NCBI RefSeq assembly: GCF_002887815.1
Contig: NZ_PDHO01000020.1
Coordinates: 1-64,000 of the forward strand
Direction of reading: 5' to 3'
From: Mycobacterium sp. ENV421
GTDB taxonomy: Bacteria > Actinomycetota > Actinomycetes > Mycobacteriales > Mycobacteriaceae
DNA length: 64,000 bases
The notes under the pieces are model-generated. The model was not told the origin of the DNA and searched no databases. It saw only the letters and a list, made by a program, of their open reading frames with translations. Shown one piece after another: positions 35,551 through 44,033 of this stretch. Numbering within the stretch: the stretch's first letter is position 1; the number at the start of each line of letters is the position of its first letter. Both the position numbers and the translations under genes were made by a program.

Positions 35551-37604
35551 GCGACAGCCGGCGGGGCCCCGTCGCCGCCATGCTGGAGGCCCGCTCGGTG
35601 GCGCTCGTCGGGGCCTCGGCGAAACCGGGCAGCTTCGGGGAGCGCATGATCATCGAAGCGCGCCGCAGTTCGGCGCGAATGCACTTGGTCAATCCGCGCT
35701 ACGACCGCATCGATGGCATCACCTGTGCCCCATCGCTGTCCGCCCTCGACGAGCCGGTCGATCTGGTGCTGCTCGGAGTGCCCGACACCGCCCTGCTCGC
35801 CGAGCTGACAAGCGCGGCGGCGGTGGGCGCGAAGTCGGCGGTGATCTTCGGCTCCGCGCACGGCGGCCCGCTGCGCCAAGCCCTGGCGGAGATCGCCGCC
35901 GACGCCGGGATGGCGGTGTGCGGCGGGGGCTGCATGGGGTTCGTCAACAATGTCACCGGACTGCGCGCGCTGGGCTATCTGGAGCCGGCTCCCCTTCCCC
36001 CGGGCGGTGTTTCGCTGGTCACCCACTCGGGGTCGGCGTTCTCCACCATTCTGCGGGCGTCTCGCGGCTTCGGGTTCCGGATGGCGGTCTCCTCCGGCCA
36101 GGAGCTTGTCACCGACACCGCCGACTACGTGGACTACATCGTCGACGACCCGGGCACGACGATGATCGCCCTGCTGCTGGAGACACCCCGGTCGGTGGGA
36201 CGGCTGCGAGCCGGGCTGCGCCGTGCCGCGCAGCGCGACATCCCCGTGGTGATCCTGCCGGTCGGGCATTCCCCGCGCGGGCGCGCCATGGTCGCCGCGC
36301 ACTCGGGTGCGCTCGCCGGCGACGCGGCCGGCTGGCAGGCGTTCTGCGCCGGCACCGGCGCGATCCGGGTCACCGACCTGGCCGAATTCGTCGACACCAT
36401 CGAACTTTTCGAGGCTCTCCGTCGGCGACGCGGCGGCGCGCGCGGCATCGCGACGGTGCATGATTCCGGGGCCGAACGTGCGCTCTGCGCCGACCTGGCC
36501 CACGAGTTGGCGGTGGATTTCGCCGAACTCGCCGCACCGACGCTGCACACACTCGCAGGACTGCTCGACGATGGACTGTCCCCCGGTAACCCCCTGGACG
36601 TCTGGGGCACCGGTGCCGACACCCGCGCGCTGTTCGGCGGTTGTCTGCGAGCGCTGGTCGACGATCCCGGCGTGGCAGTGACCGCACTGGCCGTCGACTT
36701 GGTCACCGAGTTCGACGGCGACACCGCCTACGCCGATGCAATGCTCGACGTCGCCACCGACACCGACGCCGCGCTGGCGGTGTTGACCTCGGTACCGTCG
36801 GCGGTGGACGGCCCGACGGCAACGCGCCTGCGCAGCAACGGCATTCCAGTCCTCGAAGGCGCGCGCAGCGGCATCGCAGCCCTCGGTCACCTGGCCCGCT
36901 GGCCGCTGCCGGTCTCGACGGCACTCCCCCGCATCGACACCGAGCGGGCACAGCGCTGGACGGCCGCCCTCACTGCGGCCGAGTGGAACGCGCCGGCCGC
37001 CTTCCGGCTGCTGGCCGACTACGGCATCCCGGTCACCCGCTCATATCCCGCTCACAGCGTCGCGGAGGTGCTGGCCGCCGCGAAAGCCGTCGGCTATCCG
37101 GTGGTGCTGAAAACACTGGGCACCGCGCACAAGAGCGACGTCGGCGGAGTGATTCTCGGCATCCGTGACCGCGAATCGCTGTGGGTGGCCTACGAGGAGA
37201 TGGCCGAACGACTGGGACCTGACGTCAGCATTGACGCGATGGCCCCTGCGGGCGTGGAGATTTCGCTGGGTGTGGTGCGCGACGACAACTTCGGGCCGAT
37301 GCTCGTGGTCGCCGCAGGCGGGACGTTGGTCGAGCTGCTGGCGGACCGCGCGGTCGCCTGTCCGCCGGTCAGCCGCGAGGCGGCCGGCGAGCTGGTGCGC
37401 TCGTTGCGTAGCGCGCCGCTGTTCGCGGGCTGGCGTGGCGCACCCGCGGCGGACATCGACGCGCTGGCCGATGCTGTCGTCGGATTCTCGCAGCTGGCAA
37501 TGGAACTCGGCGAGCACCTCGACGCCGCCGAGGCCAACCCGGTGATCGTGTCGCCCTGCGGGGTGGTGGCTGTCGACGCGTTGGTCATCCCGCGCGCCCG
37601 GTGA
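35547..37604 (+). CDS. NDP-forming acyl-CoA synthetase (acetate-CoA ligase, ADP-forming type), fused subunits
   Basis: A 685-residue fusion. The N-terminal CoA-binding domain (residues 8-130) contains SVALVGASAKPGSFG; the succinyl-CoA-synthetase-like ligase domain follows with AAHSGALAGDAAG, whose His is the expected phosphorylated residue. The C-terminal ATP-grasp domain (about 470-685) has FRLLADYGIPVTRSYPA, GYPVVLKTLGTAHKSDVGGVILGI and DAAEANPVIV. It makes an acyl-CoA from acid, CoA and ATP, probably the carbon skeleton released by the oxidoreductases. Its ATG overlaps the stop of the upstream gene. Confidence 0.87.
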   Translation: MSDSRRGPVAAMLEARSVALVGASAKPGSFGERMIIEARRSSARMHLVNPRYDRIDGITCAPSLSALDEPVDLVLLGVPDTALLAELTSAAAVGAKSAVIFGSAHGGPLRQALAEIAADAGMAVCGGGCMGFVNNVTGLRALGYLEPAPLPPGGVSLVTHSGSAFSTILRASRGFGFRMAVSSGQELVTDTADYVDYIVDDPGTTMIALLLETPRSVGRLRAGLRRAAQRDIPVVILPVGHSPRGRAMVAAHSGALAGDAAGWQAFCAGTGAIRVTDLAEFVDTIELFEALRRRRGGARGIATVHDSGAERALCADLAHELAVDFAELAAPTLHTLAGLLDDGLSPGNPLDVWGTGADTRALFGGCLRALVDDPGVAVTALAVDLVTEFDGDTAYADAMLDVATDTDAALAVLTSVPSAVDGPTATRLRSNGIPVLEGARSGIAALGHLARWPLPVSTALPRIDTERAQRWTAALTAAEWNAPAAFRLLADYGIPVTRSYPAHSVAEVLAAAKAVGYPVVLKTLGTAHKSDVGGVILGIRDRESLWVAYEEMAERLGPDVSIDAMAPAGVEISLGVVRDDNFGPMLVVAAGGTLVELLADRAVACPPVSREAAGELVRSLRSAPLFAGWRGAPAADIDALADAVVGFSQLAMELGEHLDAAEANPVIVSPCGVVAVDALVIPRAR

Positions 37605-37609
37605 CCGAG

Positions 37610-37957
37610 TCAGAACATCGCGTAGGCCTTGCGCAGCGTCTCGTGGATCACCCACGTGCCGGTCCAGCCGACGGGGAAGACCGCGAGGTCACCGGCGCCG
37701 ACCTCACTCGGCTCGCCGCCGTCGGGGGTGACGGTCATCCGCCCGGACACCACATAGATCATCTCGTTGACCTCGAGCGTCCAGTGCGAGGGGCCGGGGG
37801 CGCATTGCCAGATGCCGGCCGATTTGTCGCCGTCGACCCATACCTCGAGACCGTGCGTCGCCATCGGATCTGCGGTGGCCTCCTCCAGCGGTCCCCAATC
37901 CTCGAGTTCGGCGTCGGCAGCATTGGCGAGGACGGTGGTCAGCACAGCAGCGGTCAT
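37610..37957 (-). CDS. Small cupin (DUF861/cupin_3 type)
   Basis: A 115-residue cupin. The barrel motif EVNEMIYVVSGRMTVTPDGGEP and FPVGWTGTWVIHETLRKAYAMF are typical of the cupin_3 group near amine oxidases and aminotransferases. The usual His-rich metal ligands are largely replaced (Glu in LEVNEM, no HxH), so it may be a non-metal or binding cupin. It follows the FAD oxidase by 18 nt in the same direction. Confidence 0.82.
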   Translation of the reverse strand: MTAAVLTTVLANAADAELEDWGPLEEATADPMATHGLEVWVDGDKSAGIWQCAPGPSHWTLEVNEMIYVVSGRMTVTPDGGEPSEVGAGDLAVFPVGWTGTWVIHETLRKAYAMF

Positions 37958-37975
37958 GAGAGGGAGCCTTTCGTG

Positions 37976-39172
37976 TCAGGCGTGTTCGGGAAACGGGAGG
38001 GAGATCGGTTCGGGCTCGAGCCTGCTGTTGCCGTCGGCATCGAAACGGTCGAGGCCGAGGTCGGTCAGATCCAGCCAGTCGCACCTACCCGTGAGCGTGA
38101 CGTCGGCGGCCGCCTCGGCGACCGCGGGGCCCCACATCATGCCGTGACCGGCGGGGCTGGCCACCACGGTGCCGTCGATCGCACCGTCGTCGGTCAGCAG
38201 CGGACCCAGGATCGGTAGATGGTCGTTGGTGTAGTCGATCGTCGCCGCCCAGGTGCGCCGGAGGCCCAGCCCGCGCACCGCCGGGAACAGTGACTCGATG
38301 CGGGCCAGCGCTTTCTGGTAGTAGGTCCAGTCGAACTCGGTCGCCGCGCCGGGGTGTTCGTCCGGGTTGCTCATCCCCCACAGCACGCCTCCGAATTCCC
38401 CGGGGCGCCAGTAGATTCCTTCGCTGACGTCGAACACCATGGGAAGTTCGTCGATGTCGGCGTCACGCAGCGGTTCGGTGACCACGACCTGGTGGCGGGT
38501 GCCGCCCGCCGGGATGCGCCCACCGGCCGCCGCGCCGACCTCACCGAGCATCGGCCCACCGGTGAGCACGACGCGGCCGGTGTCGATCGGACCGTCGGAG
38601 GTGTCGACGCCGACCACCCGCCCGTTGGCCACCCGCAGACCGGTGAAGGCGCAGCGTTCCCGGACATCCACTCGGTGTGCGGTCAGCGCAGCGGTATACG
38701 CGAGCACGTTGCGCGGCGCGTTGATGTATCCGTCGCCGGGCGCGTACGAGCCGCCTGCGGTCACTCCGGGCGCCAAACCCGTGTGCCGGTCGTCAATGTC
38801 GGAACTGGACAGCCATTCGACGGCCAGTCCGAGTCGGCGCTGCAACGCAATCCGATCGTGTGCCTGGTGCACCTCGACATCGGTGAAGCACGGCATCAGG
38901 TAGCCCTGCGCGACGAAGCCACAATCCAGTGGGTAGCGATCCCCGCTGGTGGCGTAGAACTCTTGGCTGCGCAGCCCCAACCGGATCGCGGTCTCGGTGC
39001 CACCTTGTGCGCGCACCATTCCGGCGGCGCGACTGCTGGCCCCGTCACCGAGTGTCTGAGCCTCGAGGAGCACCACGCGGCCTGCGCCGCGTTCGGCCAA
39101 TTGCACGGCCGTCCACGCCCCGACAGTTCCGCCACCGACGACCACGACGTCTGCACTGCGACTGCTGGCCAT
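37976..39172 (-). CDS. FAD-dependent amine oxidoreductase (DAO/sarcosine-oxidase type)
   Basis: A 398-residue flavoprotein of the D-amino-acid/sarcosine oxidase superfamily. The Rossmann motif is VVVVGGGTVGAWTAVQLAERGAGRVVLLE (residues 9-37), followed by GDGASSRAAGMVRAQGG. The C-terminal FAD block is VVASPAGHGMMWGPAVAEAAADVTLTG. Such enzymes oxidise secondary or N-methyl amines. Linked to a cupin, as here, it is a common pair in amine catabolism. It is divergent from the acyl-CoA dehydrogenase, with operator O2 in between. Confidence 0.87.
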   Translation of the reverse strand: MASSRSADVVVVGGGTVGAWTAVQLAERGAGRVVLLEAQTLGDGASSRAAGMVRAQGGTETAIRLGLRSQEFYATSGDRYPLDCGFVAQGYLMPCFTDVEVHQAHDRIALQRRLGLAVEWLSSSDIDDRHTGLAPGVTAGGSYAPGDGYINAPRNVLAYTAALTAHRVDVRERCAFTGLRVANGRVVGVDTSDGPIDTGRVVLTGGPMLGEVGAAAGGRIPAGGTRHQVVVTEPLRDADIDELPMVFDVSEGIYWRPGEFGGVLWGMSNPDEHPGAATEFDWTYYQKALARIESLFPAVRGLGLRRTWAATIDYTNDHLPILGPLLTDDGAIDGTVVASPAGHGMMWGPAVAEAAADVTLTGRCDWLDLTDLGLDRFDADGNSRLEPEPISLPFPEHA

Positions 39173-39189
39173 ACCTCAAGACCGTGGCA

Positions 39190-39208
39190 TAGACTGAACG
39201 CTCAGTCA
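39190..39208. promoter_or_regulatory. TetR-type operator O2 between the amine oxidase and the acyl-CoA dehydrogenase
   Basis: The same 19-mer as O1, TAGACTGAACGCTCAGTCA, in the same orientation to the plus-strand gene. TAGACT is a -10 hexamer for the dehydrogenase, which starts 30 nt downstream. Confidence 0.82.
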
Positions 39209-39238
39209 AGAGCTTCCAGCGAGCGGAGAGCACCGCGA

Positions 39239-40411
39239 ATGTACGGGTTGACAGCCGAAGACCTGCGGATCCGGGACACCGCCCGCGAGTTCGTCGAGAC
39301 CCTGATCCCCTACGAGGTGGATGCCGAGATGGCCGGCGGCCGGCTACCCAAGGAGCTGACCGCCGAGCATCACGCCAGGGCGATCGAGCTGGGCCTGTAC
39401 GCCACCAACATGCCCACCTCGGTGGGTGGCCCGGGATTCACTGCGCTACAACAGGTTCTGGTCCAAGAGCAGGTCGGTAGGGTCACCAACGCGATCGCCT
39501 GGGTGATGCACACCCCGCCGCAATGGTGGGCCGAGGTGGCCACCGACTACCAGAAGCAGCGCTGGCTGCTGCCCGCGGTGCGTGGCGAGAAGCACGAGGC
39601 GTACGCCATCACCGAGGAGTTCGCCGGCTCCGATGTGTCGGCGCTGGAGACGACCGCGCGCCGCCAGGGCGACGAGTACGTGATCAACGGGATCAAGTGG
39701 CACGTCACGTCGTTCAATCTGGCCGAGTACGTCTTCGTTCAGGCTGTTCTGGTCGGCGGTCCGCACGAGGGCGACCACGTGCTGCTGGTGGTGGATCTGC
39801 CCTGGCCGGGCGTGGAGGTGGTGCGCACCCCGCACTATTCGCACCACATTCCCGACGAGCATCCGATCGTGTCGTTCACCGATGTCCGGGTTCCGGTCAG
39901 TCATCTGGTCGGCGCCGAGGGTGAAGGCATGATGTTCACCCAGGACTGGTTCCGGTTCGAACGGCTCATGGTGGCGTCGCGCTGTGTGGGGGCCGCTCAA
40001 CGTCTGGTCGACGAGATGACCTCATTCGCAACGGATCGCATGGTGGACGGCAAGCCACTCGGCGAATACCAGTTGGTGGCCGGCATGCTCGCCGACAGCG
40101 CCACCGAGCTGTTCGCCGCACGCAGCATGCTCTACGAGGTGGCCCGGGGTATCGACGCCGGACTCGACCGCAAGGCGCTGCATGGGCAGGCCTCGATGGC
40201 CAAGCTGTATTGCTCGGAGATGGCCGGCCGGGTCGCCGACCGGGCGGTGCAGATCTTCGGCGGGCGCGGATACATGCGCGAGAACGTCGCAGAGCGGATG
40301 TTCCGCGAGTTGCGGGTGGAGCGAATCTGGGAGGGCGCCAGCGAGATTCAGCGGATCATCATCGGGCGCCAGCTGCTGCAGCGCGGGCCCGCGGCCATTC
40401 TGGGGTCCTAA
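39239..40411 (+). CDS. Acyl-CoA dehydrogenase
   Basis: A 390-residue flavin-dependent dehydrogenase of the acyl-CoA dehydrogenase family. The FAD/substrate block AITEEFAGSDVSALETTARRQ lies near residue 125, and the C-terminal ERIWEGASEIQRIIIGRQLL holds the likely catalytic Glu in WEGAS. It oxidises a saturated acyl-CoA, plausibly the product of the NDP-forming synthetase. The ATG at 39239 has GGAGAG upstream. It is controlled by operator O2. Its stop interlocks with that of the convergent SRPBCC gene (CTAA). Confidence 0.9.
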   Translation: MYGLTAEDLRIRDTAREFVETLIPYEVDAEMAGGRLPKELTAEHHARAIELGLYATNMPTSVGGPGFTALQQVLVQEQVGRVTNAIAWVMHTPPQWWAEVATDYQKQRWLLPAVRGEKHEAYAITEEFAGSDVSALETTARRQGDEYVINGIKWHVTSFNLAEYVFVQAVLVGGPHEGDHVLLVVDLPWPGVEVVRTPHYSHHIPDEHPIVSFTDVRVPVSHLVGAEGEGMMFTQDWFRFERLMVASRCVGAAQRLVDEMTSFATDRMVDGKPLGEYQLVAGMLADSATELFAARSMLYEVARGIDAGLDRKALHGQASMAKLYCSEMAGRVADRAVQIFGGRGYMRENVAERMFRELRVERIWEGASEIQRIIIGRQLLQRGPAAILGS

Positions 40412-40881
40412 CTCAGCAGATGATCCGACAGGGTGCCCAGGGCCTGGCTGGCGTAGCCACGCCAGATCCGGGCGAACACCGGCAGCAACGGCGCGGTCAG
40501 CGCCGACTTGGGATGCAAGGTCCATTGCCACGTGACCTTGGTGCCGGTCCCGCGTTCGCTGAAGGCCCACAGCCCCTCGACGTGATCGATCAGCGGCGCC
40601 ATCGCACCGCGGACGTCGGTGAGGGTGTAGCCGAACGCATGTGGGGCATCCACCGTCGTCAGGGTTTCCCGCATGCCTCCGCCCCCGACCAGGGCGATGG
40701 TGCGGGTCTGCCCCACCGCCGACCAGTCGCCGGTCTGGTCGTGCACGGCTTTGATCGGCGGGATCGGTCCATACCAGCGGTGGAACAACTGGGGCAGCGG
40801 CATCGGCAGCGTCTTGGCGAACGCATCGGGTACCGCGACGGGAATGGCGCGGGACTGCTGGACGACGACGGGGTGAGCCAT
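40408..40881 (-). CDS. SRPBCC (polyketide cyclase/START-like) protein
   Basis: A 157-residue single-domain protein of the helix-grip fold, which binds hydrophobic ligands. The middle HAFGYTLTDVRGAMAPLIDHVEGLWAFSERGTGTKVTWQWTLHP is typical. M. tuberculosis Rv1060 has the same length and neighbourhood, so this may be its counterpart (from memory). The ATG at 40881 follows a 14-nt gap after the reductase-like gene, so the two form an operon. Function is unknown. Confidence 0.78.
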   Translation of the reverse strand: MAHPVVVQQSRAIPVAVPDAFAKTLPMPLPQLFHRWYGPIPPIKAVHDQTGDWSAVGQTRTIALVGGGGMRETLTTVDAPHAFGYTLTDVRGAMAPLIDHVEGLWAFSERGTGTKVTWQWTLHPKSALTAPLLPVFARIWRGYASQALGTLSDHLLS

Positions 40882-40895
40882 CTCGCCAAGGATAG

Positions 40896-41954
40896 TCAGC
40901 GTGCGAGCTGAGGTGCTGCGCGTCCGGTGATCAGTGGCAGGTCGAAGAAGCCGGCGATGCCCGGCGCGGCGGCGCAGGTCGCCGGCACGGAGTTGACGCA
41001 GTGCGCCGCGGTGGCCACCACACCGGGGTTTCTGACCAACCCTTCCTCCACGCTCTCCGGCTGCCAGCCCTTGACCGTGACGAACGTGTTCGGGTTGCCC
41101 CGGACCTCCATCTCGTAGCGCTCCCCCGCCGGCCCGAAAGACCATGCGGGATCGAGATTTTCCTCACCCATCAGCCAGTTGACGGTGATGCGCACGACGA
41201 TGGTGTTGGTGACCACGGCATCCCAGTGGAAGCGCCGCCCAGCCACCTGGCCGGGTTCGATGACCCCCATCGGCGAGTCGATGGGGGCGGTTGCGACAGC
41301 TACTTCCTGGGAGGTGCGGATCTGCGGCTCGGCGGCAAAACCCAGGCGGTCGACGATGAGCCGAACCGACTGGAAGAAGCCGCCGTTGAGCAGTTTCTGC
41401 ATCGGTCCGGTCAACGCGCTCTCCGGCGTTCCGCCGAAGCCCATCACGTGGCGCAGCACGTCGGGTGCGCCGTACGTCCGGAGGTCGGAGAACTCTTCGG
41501 CGCGAACGTACGTCACCCCGGTGGACATCACCGACAGCAGCAGCGGGAACAGCTCGGTGGCCGCACCCGGTCCGATCCCGGCGCCGTGCAGGGTGACGTT
41601 GCCCTCGCGGGCGGCGGCCTCCAGCGGGGCGGCTTCGGATTCACTCGGGTAGAACCAGCCCAGCGGGCTGACGACGTTCTTGCCCGAGCGCAGCAGTGCG
41701 GTCACTTCCTCGACGTTGGGCAGCAGTGGCGCGTAGATCACCGCGTCGGCGTCCAGGGCGAGGATGTCGTCGATGCTGTTGGTGGCTGTGATGCCCAGCG
41801 GGTCGGTGCCGATGATATCGCCGACGTCCTTGCCGGCCTTGTCCGTGGAATGCACCCAGCAGCCGGCCAGTTCGAGTTCGGGATGTTCCAGCACACCCTT
41901 GATCGCCGCGACCCCGACCGACCCGGTTGCCCACTGCACGACTCGCAACGCCAT
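40896..41954 (-). CDS. Dihydrodipicolinate-reductase-like NAD(P)-binding protein (Rv1059-like)
   Basis: A 352-residue Rossmann-fold protein. VVQWATGSVGVAAIKGVLEHPELELAGCWVHSTDKAGKDVGDI at residues 5-47 is the nucleotide-binding part shared with dihydrodipicolinate reductases and amine dehydrogenases. It is far longer than DapB, and the central FGGTPESALTG and GQVAGRRFHWDAVV regions mark a mycobacterial group often found with steroid genes. Its promoter region contains a perfect KstR consensus, so a role in sterol breakdown is likely. It is divergent from the lipid-transfer thiolase. Confidence 0.8.
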   Translation of the reverse strand: MALRVVQWATGSVGVAAIKGVLEHPELELAGCWVHSTDKAGKDVGDIIGTDPLGITATNSIDDILALDADAVIYAPLLPNVEEVTALLRSGKNVVSPLGWFYPSESEAAPLEAAAREGNVTLHGAGIGPGAATELFPLLLSVMSTGVTYVRAEEFSDLRTYGAPDVLRHVMGFGGTPESALTGPMQKLLNGGFFQSVRLIVDRLGFAAEPQIRTSQEVAVATAPIDSPMGVIEPGQVAGRRFHWDAVVTNTIVVRITVNWLMGEENLDPAWSFGPAGERYEMEVRGNPNTFVTVKGWQPESVEEGLVRNPGVVATAAHCVNSVPATCAAAPGIAGFFDLPLITGRAAPQLAR

Positions 41955-41975
41955 TGGTGCTCCTCCGCAGAAAAC

Positions 41976-41989
41976 TAGAACGTGTTACA
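41976..41989. promoter_or_regulatory. KstR operator
   Basis: TAGAACGTGTTACA is a complete match to the KstR consensus TNNAACNNGTTNNA. KstR represses the cholesterol-degradation regulon of mycobacteria. It sits between the reductase-like gene (start 41954) and the thiolase (start 42039) and could control both. Confidence 0.85.
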
Positions 41990-42038
41990 GCCGGGTCTAC
42001 ACTAGCGGGATCGTCACCGCAGACGGAAGGAATGGGCC

Positions 42039-43238
42039 ATGGCCGGAACAAAGAACCGGGTGTTCGTCGTCGGGGTCGGGATGACCAAATTCGAGAAGCC
42101 CGGCCGCCGCGAAGGCTGGGACTATCCCCAGATGGCCAACGAGTCCGGCACCAAGGCGCTGGCCGACGCCGGCATCGACTACGCCGAGGTGCAGCAGGGG
42201 TACGTCGGCTACTGCTCGGGCGACTCCACCTCCGGGCAGCGTGCGCTCTATGAGCTCGGCATGACCGGCATCCCGATCGTCAACGTCAACAACAACTGTT
42301 CGACGGGCTCGACGGCGCTGTACCTGGCCGCGCAAGCGATCCGGGGAGGCCTCGCCGATTGCACCATCGCCCTCGGGTTCGAGAAGATGCAGCCCGGCTC
42401 GCTCGGCGGTGGCGCCGAAGACCGCGAGTCGCCGCTGATGCGGCATATCGTCGCCCTCAACGAGACCGACTCGATGACGTTTCCGGTGGCGCCGTGGATG
42501 TTCGGTGCGGCAGGCCGCGAGCACATGAAGAAGTACGGCACCACGGCCGAGCATTTCGCGAAGATCGGTTTCAAGAATCACAAGCATTCGGTGAACAATC
42601 CGTATGCGCAGTTCCAGGAGGAGTACACCCTCGACGACATCCTGGGCGCGAAGATGATCTCCGATCCGCTGACCAAGCTGCAGTGCTCGCCCACCTCGGA
42701 CGGCAGCGGCGCGGCGATCGTGGCCAGCGAGGCGTTCGTCGACAAGCACGGGCTGGCCGGTCAGGCCGTCGAGATCGTCGGGCAGGCGATGACCACCGAT
42801 TTCGCGTCGACGTTCGACGGCAGCGCGGCCAACATCATCGGCCATGACATGAATGTGCAGGCCGCACAACAGGTTTACGATCAGTCCGGTCTCGGCCCGG
42901 CCGACTTCCAGGTGATCGAGCTGCACGACTGTTTCTCGGCCAACGAGCTGCTGCTCTATGAGGCCCTGGGGCTGTGCGGCGAGGGTGAGGCTCCCGAGCT
43001 GATCGACGCAGGCGACACCACCTACGGCGGACGCTGGGTGGTGAACCCGTCGGGTGGGCTGATCTCCAAGGGTCATCCGCTGGGCGCGACCGGCCTGGCG
43101 CAGTGCGCCGAGCTGACCTGGCAGCTGCGTGGCACCGCGGACAAGCGTCAGGTGGACAACGTCACCGCCGCGTTGCAGCACAACATCGGCCTGGGCGGCG
43201 CGGCGGTCGTCACCGCCTACCAGCGCGCGGAGCGCTGA
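42039..43238 (+). CDS. Lipid-transfer protein / thiolase of the SCP-x type
   Basis: A 399-residue thiolase-fold protein related to Ltp-type proteins. The nucleophile Cys is in IVNVNNNCSTGSTALYLAAQA, and the C-terminal NPSGGLISKGHPLGATGLAQCAEL has the conserved His. Such proteins carry out retro-aldol or thiolytic cleavage of acyl-CoA in steroid side-chain breakdown, or act as ketoacyl-CoA thiolases. The upstream KstR site fits this. The ATG has a GGAAGGAA ribosome site. The end overlaps the Cys-rich Zur-operon gene by 29 nt. Confidence 0.86.
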   Translation: MAGTKNRVFVVGVGMTKFEKPGRREGWDYPQMANESGTKALADAGIDYAEVQQGYVGYCSGDSTSGQRALYELGMTGIPIVNVNNNCSTGSTALYLAAQAIRGGLADCTIALGFEKMQPGSLGGGAEDRESPLMRHIVALNETDSMTFPVAPWMFGAAGREHMKKYGTTAEHFAKIGFKNHKHSVNNPYAQFQEEYTLDDILGAKMISDPLTKLQCSPTSDGSGAAIVASEAFVDKHGLAGQAVEIVGQAMTTDFASTFDGSAANIIGHDMNVQAAQQVYDQSGLGPADFQVIELHDCFSANELLLYEALGLCGEGEAPELIDAGDTTYGGRWVVNPSGGLISKGHPLGATGLAQCAELTWQLRGTADKRQVDNVTAALQHNIGLGGAAVVTAYQRAER

Positions 43239-43485
43239 GGTCGATCCACCGCGCGGGACCGACCGGCGTGCGGTCAGCGCGGCACGGCTGGAGCATGGCG
43301 ACCGCACCGTCACCGCGGTGCGCCTGACAGCCGTCCGGGCAGCCGTCCGGGCCGAGCAGGCACGGCGTGGACACCAGCATCCCGCCTGAGCTTTCCCGCA
43401 CCATGGTCCGCAGTGCGTCGATCACCGACGTGTCCGGTGGCGCGCAACCGGCGCACACGACAACGGTGAACGGCGTGGACGTCAT
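43210..43485 (-). CDS. Cys-rich small protein, fifth gene of the zinc-starvation operon (candidate Mrf)
   Basis: A 91-residue protein with six Cys, including CAGC near residue 11, PCLLGPDGCPDGC near 43-55 and PCRAD near 71. Its start, ATG at 43485, overlaps the S18 stop by 4 nt, so it belongs to the L28-L33-S14-S18 operon. The order of four zinc-free ribosomal proteins plus one more gene matches the mycobacterial C-minus operon, whose fifth gene encodes Mrf, the factor that recruits the hibernation protein MPY (from memory). The fold resembles thioredoxin-like 2Fe-2S ferredoxins. The identity as Mrf is not certain; the Cys may bind zinc or iron. Confidence 0.65.
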   Translation of the reverse strand: MTSTPFTVVVCAGCAPPDTSVIDALRTMVRESSGGMLVSTPCLLGPDGCPDGCQAHRGDGAVAMLQPCRADRTPVGPARWIDLSAPRAGRR

Positions 43486-43730
43486 GTCGACCCCGGGTAC
43501 GGCAACAGCGCCATCTCTCTGGCGTTCTTGATCGCGGTCGCGACTTGCCGCTGCTGGCGGACCGTGAGGCCGGTGACTCTGCGCGATCGGATCTTTCCGC
43601 GTTCGGAGATGAACACCCGCAAGGTGGCGGTGTCCTTGTAGTCGACCTCGCGCAGACCCATTCCGGTGAGAGTGTTGCGGCGGGGCTTGACCTCCGCCGC
43701 GGGGCGCCGGTTCCGGGTTTTGGCCTTCAC
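43482..43730 (-). CDS. rpsR2: Ribosomal protein S18, zinc-free paralogue
   Basis: An 82-residue S18. NTLTGMGLREVDYKDTATLRVFISERGKIRSRRVTGLTVRQQRQVATAIKNAREMALLPY is the S18 core. There is no Cys at all, so it is the zinc-independent form made when zinc is scarce, replacing the zinc-binding S18. It overlaps S14 by 4 nt and the next gene by 4 nt, within the Zur-controlled operon. Confidence 0.92.
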   Translation of the reverse strand: MKAKTRNRRPAAEVKPRRNTLTGMGLREVDYKDTATLRVFISERGKIRSRRVTGLTVRQQRQVATAIKNAREMALLPYPGST

Positions 43731-44032
43731 CAGCTCGCCTTCCGCACGCCGGGAAGCTCACCTCGGTGGGCGAGCTCGCGCACCCGGACCCGCGAGAGCC
43801 CGAACTTCCGCAGATGTCCGCGGGGACGGCCGTCGATGGAGTCGCGGTTGCGCACCCGCACCGCGCTGGCATCTCGTGGCTGGCGCGCCAATTCCTGCTG
43901 CGCCTGTAGTTTCTGCTCGGCGGTGCTCTGCGGCGAACAGATGATGCGCTTGAGCTCGCCGCGCCGCTCGGCGTGGCGGGCGACGATCTCGGCGCGATGG
44001 TTGTTCTTGACGATCTTGGATCGCTTGGCCAC
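43727..44032 (-). CDS. rpsN2: Ribosomal protein S14, zinc-free paralogue
   Basis: A 101-residue S14 of the long, zinc-independent type: SRVRVRELAHRGELPGVRKASW at the C-terminus and DGRPRGHLRKFGL are characteristic. It has only one Cys and lacks the CXXC pairs of the short S14. It starts 1 nt after L33 ends and overlaps S18. Confidence 0.93.
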   Translation of the reverse strand: MAKRSKIVKNNHRAEIVARHAERRGELKRIICSPQSTAEQKLQAQQELARQPRDASAVRVRNRDSIDGRPRGHLRKFGLSRVRVRELAHRGELPGVRKASW

Positions 44033-44033
44033 G

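Noticed and set aside
35436..36890. 484-codon minus-strand frame opposite the acyl-CoA synthetase
   Set aside because: Antisense shadow of a recognised enzyme; low-complexity composition and no start signal.
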